DNA of 64,000 nt, from contig JAUKTV010000006.1 in the NCBI GenBank assembly GCA_030549205.1, forward strand, positions 2,250,501 to 2,314,500, written 5' to 3'. Source of the DNA: Apiosordaria backusii. Taxonomy: Eukaryota > Ascomycota > Sordariomycetes > Sordariales > Lasiosphaeriaceae. Position 1 is the stretch's first letter, and every line of letters starts with the position of its first letter. Position numbers and translations under genes: made by a program. Below are positions 55,996 to 64,000 of this stretch, one piece after another. The notes beneath the pieces were generated by a model. That model worked only from the letters and a program-made list of their open reading frames with translations, was not told the origin of the DNA and ran no database searches.

Positions 55996-57413
55996 TTTGA
56001 ACAGCGAGTGAGTTGGAGAAGTGAATCTCACGAAGAAGAGTGGATGAGTTGAGTTCGGATGTTTGTGTTGATGCTGAGAAGAACGAAGAATGAGAGCCAC
56101 GGCTGATGATCTTTATACTTTTTTTTCACTCTGCTCGGAGTTGAGTCGTTGGGTAGAGTCCGAAGCTATTACTAGGAAAGAGGCCTATAGACCTTGTGGC
56201 CGAAGTCTTGTTTGTTGTGTTTAATCCTGCAGGCACAAGCCTCGCTCACCGAACTTGAAGCTGAAGGATCAATATCATGCATCCATCCCCCACTGAAGAC
56301 TACCGGTCTAGCCTTTCACGGAGATGACAACACTTAGCTTCCAAGTTACAACATCAAGGTTGAGCTATGTGGGGCCGGCAACGTCGGAACCAGACGGAGA
56401 CCTTGCTCATGAGTGACGATCGTTGCCCAAGCATGGTTTGTTTCATAGCTACGAAGGATGGTTTCTGGAACCACCTGTGGTATTGGGAGGATCGAAGGCT
56501 TGTTGAATGGGGGAATCTGTTGGCTATGCGTTTTAACATTTTCGTCAGAAAATAGGTAGAGCCACGATCATGCAATGAGGATACAATGCACTAAGTGTAT
56601 GACATCAAGGTCGATAAGAACGAACTGACGAATCAAACACGATGATTGATTTACCTAAACGATGTCATGACTGTCATGCGCAAGATGATGGCATGGATCC
56701 GGCTCCATCCCAACTTCAAACCGTTGTCCCATGAACCCGGTACCGAATAAGCCTTTCGGATTAACAGGTTGACCTTGATCCAGTGAGCACTGATGCACCG
56801 AGAAGGTCTGATCGCTTGCAAGCTGTTGGCGGCGCAGCATGAGGGTAAGTACTCGGATATAAACCAGGCTCACCGGAAATCACATTGCGTTTGACAGTCT
56901 GCATGGGTTCGAGGTCACATGAGGCTTGCGTGACCGGCTCCCCCGGTAGTGACGATGAGTGAATAAAAAGCTATTTGATGTCATTCCAAGTTCACATGCA
57001 TCACAGACATGAATCGGACCGAGTAACAATGTCACCAAATGCATCTAGCAGCAATGATAGGGAGCTTTGAATCATGGAAGTGTCAAACTGGTCGCTTTGA
57101 TACGCAAATGTAGGTATGTGAATCACCAGTGGGAAAAGCCATGAGTAAGCCACTAGTCATGTATCTCATGACACACGCTCTGTCACAGCAGTAAGGTACC
57201 TTATATTTTAATGCTCTGTTCCGAGTCCGTCTCAAGTCCAACCTATACATCTTCCAGGCATACTAGTACAACTGGTAAGTTCTTTGTGAGGTTTTGGATT
57301 TTGTATCTCTCGCTGTCATTCTCAACAACTCGGAGATCGCCCAAAGTAAGCATCAGCGCCCCAACAGCCACACACTTTTTCATAGGTATTGCGAAACATA
57401 ACTACCAGGAAGA
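55996..57413. other. intergenic, no gene seen
   Basis: 1.4 kb with an AGGTACCT at 57194-57201. The T-rich start is the promoter of the secreted protein gene. No supported gene. Confidence 0.45.
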
Positions 57414-58199
57414 ATGTCTGGTCACAAAATATTCGAGAGCGTCAAAGCCATGTTCATCGACTTGATCGACGTGTTCCTGGATTGGCCGCACGCCATCTCA
57501 GAAGCATTGCGGCCCGTAATTCCTGACGACAATGATAGGCACCGCCTACTCGATCAATGGCAGCAATCTTTCTCTCTAGAGTACATCAATGCAAAAAGTG
57601 CCGGGATGAAAGACGACGAGTGGGAAGGGCAGAGACACGAGCGGTATAGCCGATTGTTGCATAATCTTCTTGAACAAAGAGGGGTTGACATGAGCCTGAG
57701 ATCCTCGATAGAACACAAAGATAGAGCTGTAGAAACATTGTATCGGCTGCCAGCTTACGACGACGCGAAGGACTTCAACAGAGCTGTCAAGGCACGCGGC
57801 AATGAGATTGATGTCATCGGTCTCGGTGATGAAACCTGGCGCCGGATGTACGATTGTGTGAGAATGGCTGATCTTGAATGTTTTGATGCTATTTGGTCCA
57901 AGCAAAATCTCGATTCAGACAGGATATATGGCCATGCGCTGGAGCGTGTAGTGTTGATGCCTCATGAGGTAATGGTTGTATCCTGCCGAGACCAGGATCT
58001 TCGTATTGCCAAGGACGCGGAAATGCGCACTGTTTTTGTGTGCCGATCCTTGACGCCTCACCAAAGCCACGACGACCCCAACATGGGAGAAATCAAGCTA
58101 GCAGCTTCGAGAGCAGACTTTGTTGTGTGCAATCAGCTTGTACACCCTGGACATGGAGAAGCACGCGGTTTGGATGCCATCTTGGACGAATTAGTATAG
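57414..58199 (+). CDS. HAD-superfamily hydrolase (2-haloacid-dehalogenase-like), 261 aa
   Basis: Resembles fungal HAD type II proteins. The nucleophile motif is AMFIDLIDVFLDW near residue 12, where relatives read F-D-x-F-G-T-x-x-D-W: the first Asp is kept but the Gly-Thr is replaced by Asp-Val. The middle is a helical cap. Near the end, EVMVVSCRDQDLRIAKDAEMRTVFVCRS matches the M-V-x-x-H-x-x-D-L...T-A-x-V-x-R segment. Loss of the loop Gly-Thr makes catalytic activity uncertain. ATG at 57414; single exon. Confidence 0.68.
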   Translation: MSGHKIFESVKAMFIDLIDVFLDWPHAISEALRPVIPDDNDRHRLLDQWQQSFSLEYINAKSAGMKDDEWEGQRHERYSRLLHNLLEQRGVDMSLRSSIEHKDRAVETLYRLPAYDDAKDFNRAVKARGNEIDVIGLGDETWRRMYDCVRMADLECFDAIWSKQNLDSDRIYGHALERVVLMPHEVMVVSCRDQDLRIAKDAEMRTVFVCRSLTPHQSHDDPNMGEIKLAASRADFVVCNQLVHPGHGEARGLDAILDELV

Positions 58200-59867
58200 C
58201 TGGATATGTTGGAAGTAGCCGTCGTTCTTGCACATTACATAAAGAAGGAATCTGAACATGGGTGAGGGCTAATGATAGTCAGCGTCAACAATGTGTATGT
58301 CGCTTACCTATGGAGGTAGTTATCAAGGAGATCATGTCTGTCATACTTCTCATCAGCCAAGTCTTCTTACGTACACTGTAAGATTCGGAGTGAATTTATG
58401 CCTGCAAGAGTATGCCCTGCCAGGCGATGAGGTCTGGTCCCATGCAAGACCGTTTTGGCTAAACACCATCAACCGCATCTTCGCCGTGAGCTCGCCTAAC
58501 CACTGCACGATAAAGTGATCATGATTCAATGAAACCCAATCAAGTGCCTGCAGTAGCGAAACCGGGGTCGTTCCTGTGTCTGCGGGGAAATTCCTCGGCC
58601 ATAATTCCACAGTCTGTTGTAACTGGTTGCTCTCCTCTAAACTACGAGCAGTGCGCAGATCTCGATATTACCACTACCACTCAGCAGCCGATTCCCCTTT
58701 GTTTCGGATACCTTTTGAAGACAGTAGTTGAACTCCTTTGGAGTTGTAGCAACCTAACGCTTTGACACCGGGCTGCATTCCTGATAAGGGTAGGTAAGCG
58801 AAGTAAACACGGTGAAGTCCACCTAGAATTATGATGTGTAAAATGTCCCAAACATTCCGTGTTAACGGCTCGCTAAACGGAATCGCCTCTTCTCGGCACT
58901 TAATGAAGGGCCCATGACATCGTCGAACGGTTTCTCTTGGCTCTCAGGAGCCAGATCATGTAAGAGAGTTCCGGAATAAGTTATAATCCTGAGAGATTAT
59001 TGCAACATTCGGCTTGCGAGTCTCGCCTACCTTGTCCGTTCTTCTGAAGACTCTTGCATAAGGTAATTCCCCTTCACGATCTGGTCAAGGCAGCTTGGGT
59101 CAAGAGCGATCTCTTTGGCAACGGCGGTGGTGTTCGGCCCTAAATCCGATGGAAGTCCTTTCCTTGTTAATGCTCCGGGAACCCATGTGGAACCTGAGTA
59201 GGTGTCTATGCCAGAGTTCACTTGTAATAACCATCACATCCTGTTGGTGACTGAACACAGGACCAACATGTGACCAGCCAAGGCCAGCTCTCCTGTCCCC
59301 GCTTCTAACACGGGAAGCCATTGATTGCCCACATCACCTGCAGTCTTAGTATGCATGTCTTGTATTGCGGCTGATGTCTTGTCCCACTTCTTCGCGCCGC
59401 TGAGACGTGTAAGGCTTCGGCCCTCCTTCCTGACCCCCTCAGCTAGCGGACCTCAGGGACGATACTAATAGTGCTTTTTTGAACACCGTGGATTACTGCC
59501 GAGACTACCAGGTAAGTTGAATCTCCATCTGGTGGTAAAACACTCTATGTTTGCATCGGATGGAACGAAAGAAGCGAGAACCAATATCCTCATCATGAGA
59601 TACGGATTCCTTCAGTCAAGCTTGACGATCTCGATCGGTTTCCCAACATCCGTTACGACAAGAGGAACTTCAAGCGAGGTAGATTTGGGGAAGTCTGTGA
59701 GTTCAATAAGTCCTGCGAAAAGTATATAACTTCCATCATCCTCCTCCCTTCTGGATCATTCCCATCCTCAGCATCAGCAACAGCATCCAGCCAGCACTCA
59801 GCACTCCTTCCAACACTCCAGTCAACCAGCACCAGCTCTTCAGCTACCGCATCCCAAAACTCTCAAA
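58200..59867. other. intergenic, no gene seen
   Basis: 1.7 kb between two plus-strand genes. No conserved frame. The last 150 bp before 59868 are C/A-rich (repeated CAGCA), typical of a strong fungal 5' leader. Confidence 0.45.
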
Positions 59868-60342
59868 ATGAAGGCCAACTTCCTCCCCGTCATTGCCCTC
59901 CTCCTCACTCCAGCTCTCGCCGCTCCCTTTGCTGAGCCCGAGGCCGAGGCTGAGTTCACCCCCATGGCCAGGGATATGACTCCTCGCGCTGTCTTCAACG
60001 AGGCCGAAGGTCTGTCCATCGCTTGTTGTCACTTTAACCCGTAGTAATTACTAACAGACAACTCGCAGTCTTTGCCTTCGCTCCCCCGGCCTCTTGCAAG
60101 GTCCTCAACTGCATCAGCGTCATCAGCTCGGCTGTGTGCGTTGCCAACGCGATCGATGATGATGACTACAAGGCCATCCTCAAGTGCGCCAAGAAGGACG
60201 AGGTCAGTGTTTGCCCTCCGTGTTAATGACTGGTAATCACTGCAGAGCGATACTAACATGTCATCTTCATCACCAGCTGTGCGGCTGTGCTGGCTGCTTC
60301 AGCAAGCTCAACGGCTTCTTGGAGAAGTGGGGCATTTGCTAA
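59868..60342 (+). CDS. small secreted cysteine-rich protein with propeptide-like acidic segment, 113 aa, three exons
   Basis: Exons: 59868-60009, 60069-60202, 60277-60342. Signal peptide MKANFLPVIALLLTPALA, then an acidic spacer (EPEAEAEF) with a likely Arg site (TPRAV), then a compact domain with eight cysteines: SCKVLNC, AVC, LKC, LCGCAGC and a terminal Cys. The spacing reminds me of the fungal calcium-binding/fungistatic small-protein family (PF12192), but this is tentative. The very CA-rich leader suggests high expression. Confidence 0.75.
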
Positions 60343-60831
60343 ATGTCTTGCGCTTTGGTTACTGCTGGTATCTTGGACACAGATTGTTCCAAGAGACGCA
60401 ACCGAAAAAATGCTGCGCTGAAAAGGGGTGGGAGAAGGGCAATGTACATGCTGGGATACCAGGGAGGTGGTGACTGTCATGACAGGTCGGGCGTGGGATT
60501 TCATTGTGTGCTGGATGCAATGGTTCTACTAGTCACTCATTTAACAATCGATCGATCGTTGTTTCTTTATTTGATGTGATAGTGTGTGATGTTGTCACTG
60601 CGTGGGGCATCCTCGGCGATGTTGGTGTACACCTCGCCCCTTTTTGGCCCCTATTGTGGATCCCTGGATGGGATTCTGATGTTGCGAAGCCTCCATTCAA
60701 AAACGTCTCAAAAGTCCCGACCTGACGTCAGATACAGCACGGGTTCAAGATTCAGTGCCACATGTAACACGGATTTTTTATCACCTCACGTGCCGGGTAT
60801 CTACCGCAACGCGATGCAAACACAAGAATCA

Positions 60832-61278
60832 CTATGTGGCTGACAGAAGCTGCTCGACTAGATCTCTCCATGCTTGCTGAAGCTTCTCGACTCCTTCTTC
60901 AACCCAACCAGCTGTAACTACAAGTCCCTGTTCTGGTACGGTAGATGTAATGGTGCCGGTGGAGGTCTGGGTAGGTCATGTTTTGAAGGTCTACATCCAG
61001 GTCAGTATTGGCATTAATCAGCGCTGTCGGGGTACTTGAATGAAGAACGACTTACCCATGACATACCAGAGGATCCTTTCGTAAAACTTCCGGAGTACGT
61101 GATCATTGGCGGCGTCACATTCTTTGAAGGTTTGGAAGACATCCGTGACGAGGGCGCGTACGGGGTGGCGTTCAAGAGCAAGAGGTACCATCCATTTGGC
61201 AAAGCCCTCGAATTGTGATTTTCTGGCGGAGTTGGATCTTCCCATGCTCATGAGATTGCGGGCAAGCAAAGAAATCAC
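60832..61278 (-). other. possible small split gene, not resolved
   Basis: Two coding-like minus-strand pieces: one at 61278-61064 (FAKWMVPLALERHPVRALV, TDVFQTFKECDAANDHVLR) that runs into a good donor GTAAGT, and one ending at TAG 60832 (GLVVTAGWVEEGVEKLQQAW). The best splice between them does not keep frame with the acceptor I can see, so an exon or a base is missing. No family recognised. The rest of 60343-61529 shows nothing. Confidence 0.3.
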
Positions 61279-61529
61279 CCCTAAAGTACTTGGATGAAGT
61301 CACAAAGGAATACATGTGTCGCTCTTAGCTCACTAAGTTGGCTTGTGGCTTTTGCCTGAGAATGACACATCGTACCGCCAACAGGGCCATTAAGGAGAGC
61401 TTGGGATCCCGTCACCAACTGACCTCTTCTGGACTCTCAGACCAAGGTGTTGATGGGCTCCTCTCTGCACTGAGTCCCAGCCACTTTGACAATGCCACGG
61501 AGGATATGCCGTGCTCGCCTTTGGTTGAC

Positions 61530-62472
61530 CTAAACAGGATCATCATGGTACACCGGGTCGTCCGTCTCTTGCTCCGCTCGGTCATTTGCAGTGACTGGTC
61601 TGCCAACCCGTACCCGGGAGAGCTCTTCCATCTTGGCTGCCCACATTGCCGCAGCCGCAGAGGTGGTGAGCAAGAAGAAAAAGCTCAGAACGGGTATCAG
61701 CTGCAGAATCATCGCCACTGTACCGAACCATAGATAATCCCAGCTCTTGAAGTGCAGATCTCTCTTCATGGTCTTTTTGTCAACGCCCCGGAGCTTGTAC
61801 CATCGATAATGCGACAACTTGCCCACCCGCGATCCAGTAATCATAATGAAGGCGGGCGTGCCGACGTAGGGGATGAGGTTGAGTGGAAGGCAGACGATCA
61901 GTTCGAAGATCTGCGTCCAGCTAAACGGCGAGTATTCGGCGCGGCTTGTGGGTTTACCGAGCATCTTGACCGAGTTGGGGGCATCAAGGAAGAGAACGCG
62001 CCGCGGCGCAACCAGGTCAACGAAACCATGGTTAATCAAGGTGGCCTAGAGGGCGCGGGGAGCATCAGTAGACCGATGGCAGAAAACAGACTAAGGGGTA
62101 GGAAGTCGGACTGACATCAAATATATCCACGCGACATTCGTCAACAAACAGGCCTTCGAATAGCGCCTGGATCAGAACGAGGCCTTCTCCCAGAACGAGG
62201 ACAGTTGTATTTATCAACGCTCCCGCGCGGCCCTGGAAGATGAGCAACAGTAGAAATTGAGGAATAAAAGTAAATGTAAACAAGATAAGGTACACCAGGA
62301 AAGATATGATAGACAGCGGAAGGAGGCGACCGACGAAGATAGGGTAGAATTCTGGATGTCGCAAGAAGTACCAGATGCCGTGGAGAGGATACCAAGAAGC
62401 CTTGGCTGCGCGCGATAGCAGGTGCGCCAAGCGATGAAAAGGTAGAAATAGTTGTTGCGTGTTAGACGGCAT
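61530..62472 (-). CDS. outer-spore-wall RRT8/LDS-like membrane protein (EI24-type), 290 aa, two exons
   Basis: Exons: 62472-62116 and 62045-61530, joined at DIFD|ATLINHGFVD. Four or more hydrophobic segments are visible: LLPLSIISFLVYLILFTFTF, the adjacent FIPQFLLLLIF, IFELIVCLPLNLIPYVGTPAF and AMILQLIPVLSFFFLLTTSA. The PLNLIPYVGTPAF phrase is typical of the yeast Lds1/Lds2/Rrt8 and EI24-like group. The C-terminal tail is acidic (ETDDPVYHDDP). In yeast these proteins sit on lipid droplets and the spore wall; the role here is inferred. Confidence 0.78.
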
Positions 62473-62976
62473 GATGCGAGCTGAGGTGGTTGGAGATGTG
62501 AGACGACGCGCCGATAACAGCGGATCGTGTCGTCAGTGCTGAATTGTTTTTGCTTGCACTCCAGTTGGAGGGCACTGAGGGGTCAAGCGTAAGTTGCACT
62601 GTGACGCACACGGTGTACAGAAATGTGGGGTGCGGGCGAGGGTCAAGGGTCAGGGGAGAGCAACAGGGTTAGGGCTGAGTCTTCTGTCCTTAACCAGGAG
62701 CCTATCAGGGCTGCTGGCAAGCCTGAGTATCGCATCTGTCGCATCATTCAGCCTCACTCACCGAACCCCGAAGGATTCGCTTACCTCATCAACCATGCAC
62801 TACAGCCACAGGATGCTGCTTCATGAAGCGGCTGGTCCCGGGTTGATTGGAGCGGCTTGGATAGGTAGAGAGGCAGCTGGAGCTGCATTCTTTCCATCGT
62901 GGTTGGATGCCAGAAGCCGGAAGTCAAACCTCGAAATTGCTGGACATCATACAACTTGGAAATACAAACCATCACA
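62473..62976. other. shared divergent promoter region
   Basis: 504 bp between the membrane protein gene (minus) and the transcription factor gene (plus), so both start here. No specific site recognised. Confidence 0.45.
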
Positions 62977-64000
62977 ATGGAAGGGGTAGTGCCCGTCGTG
63001 ACTTCGGAGATCGGACAAGCGGGGACTGGTGAGTCCCGGCCGGAGTTATCCTCGCCAGCAGCCCAAAAGAAGAGAAGTCGCATCCGCTTTTCTTGCACAA
63101 CCTGCAGGGACAAGAAGTAAGCACCGGCATTTTCTCATATTCTCCATCGCTACCTACCTAAGGTACCTAGGTGCCTTCAGGTATATTCCATAGGTCTGTC
63201 GTATGAAGTTTCTTTGCTGGCGTACCGCTGGGGTCAGCGCAACGGAAGCGGGGAAGATGCTGCTCTCTACTGACATGAACATCAAGATTAAAGTGTGACC
63301 GTCAGACACCGTGCGACCAATGCACAAAGCGAGGCATCGAGGTCACTTGCGAATTCATTCCATATGTCACTGGTGGACCCCGACCCGGCCCAGCCATTCC
63401 TGCAGCATCGGACAGCCACCGCTCCAAGCCCACAGCCAACGAGTCGGCCGTTCAAGCTCGGCTCCGACATCTAGAGCACCTTGTCCAGGTCCTCAAAGCC
63501 CAGCGTCGTGAAAATGCCCCCGCCGAATCCTCCGCAAATATCGGCACCGATGGCGATGATTTTCACGATGACGACCTTCCACGCATATCTGCTCGCGTCA
63601 GAGAGATAGCCGGCATGATTCTCAGCGACTTGCGCTATGTTGATGCCTCTCATTGGGAGTCCATCCTCAGCGATGTATGCCTTCCAGTCGTTACGTGGTT
63701 TAAGTGGTCTAACATCAGCCATGAATATCTAACCCCTCTGTGCAACAGGTCTTGAGTATTACTGGAAGTTTGGAAAGGCCCGAAGACGTGTTTCACGACG
63801 ACGATGACCCAGTGGTCCCGCCCATGCTTGAGCGTCAGGGACAACCAGACTTGTTATTAGGCGGCTGGCCCAGGCTCTCTGTGGAGGAATTGATTCGCTA
63901 TCTGCCCCCTCGTCCAATTGCCGACCGACTGCTTGCCCGTCTCTTCCAGGCCAAAGAACCTGGATTGATCATGTTCCACATGCCGAGCCTCCTCAGGCAC
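62977..64000 (+). CDS. Zn2Cys6 fungal transcription factor, 3' partial
   Basis: Exons: 62977-63116, 63287-63674, 63749 to beyond the window edge. The zinc cluster is split by intron 1: FSCTTCRDK|K-LKCDRQTPCDQC then VTCEF, giving six cysteines with the Gal4-type spacing, followed by a basic/Pro linker and a coiled coil (RLRHLEHLVQVLKAQRR). Intron 1 uses an AAG acceptor, supported by the exact fit of the KKLKCD phrase. Exon 3 (SVEELIRYLPPRPIADRLLARLF) enters the start of a fungal-specific middle domain, where such proteins commonly read LPP...D.L...F. Targets unknown. Confidence 0.88.

Noticed and set aside
1..64000. CRISPR array or bacterial defence operon
   Set aside because: The tandem repeats present have no regular unique spacers, and introns show the DNA is eukaryotic.

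Overview
The window looks like nuclear DNA of a filamentous ascomycete, most likely a Sordariomycete (Sordariales-like). Genes are mostly split by short spliceosomal introns (about 44-145 nt, GTAAGT/GTATGT-type donors). Two HET-domain proteins, an AA14-like/WSC secreted protein, a Zn2Cys6 regulator and a duplicated-then-decayed repeat with C-to-T/G-to-A bias (RIP-like) all point the same way. No rRNA, tRNA or CRISPR array was seen.

Left part (1-21 kb), mostly ordinary genes: MutY DNA glycosylase (5' end outside the window), a large HET-domain protein, a 2-oxoglutarate/Fe(II) oxygenase, a cystathionine gamma-synthase-like PLP enzyme, an AA14-like LPMO fused to WSC, a retropepsin-like hypothetical protein next to a DUF6594 stump, the bifunctional-type trehalose-6-phosphate phosphatase (tps2) behind a 2.2 kb upstream region with several stress-response-element cores, a mitochondrial-type GFA/CENP-V domain protein and an O-methyltransferase.

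Middle part (21.8-50 kb), accessory and damaged: a SET-domain gene that has lost its 5' end against a decayed minisatellite/AT-rich block and carries a frameshift; a complete solo LTR with 5-bp target duplication; a second HET gene broken by one extra base; a BTB gene with an in-frame TAG; inverted copies of an LTR-like repeat bracketing about 15.5 kb; and fragments of a permease and of an unknown gene. Within the bracketed segment sits the most interesting locus: a fungal viperin (radical SAM) gene divergently paired, 279 bp apart, with a UMP/CMP-kinase-like gene. This is the same pairing as vertebrate RSAD2-CMPK2 and suggests a nucleotide-analogue antiviral cassette. A kinase, a dual-specificity phosphatase, a FAD monooxygenase, a D-2-hydroxyacid dehydrogenase and a single-pass membrane protein share the neighbourhood.

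Right part (50.8-64 kb): an F-box-like large protein with an acidic repeat, a GFA-domain gene with a Trp-to-stop change, two small secreted cysteine-rich proteins, a HAD-family hydrolase, an RRT8/LDS-like membrane protein and the start of a Zn2Cys6 transcription factor cut by the window edge. Exon boundaries are read by eye from splice motifs and frame continuity.
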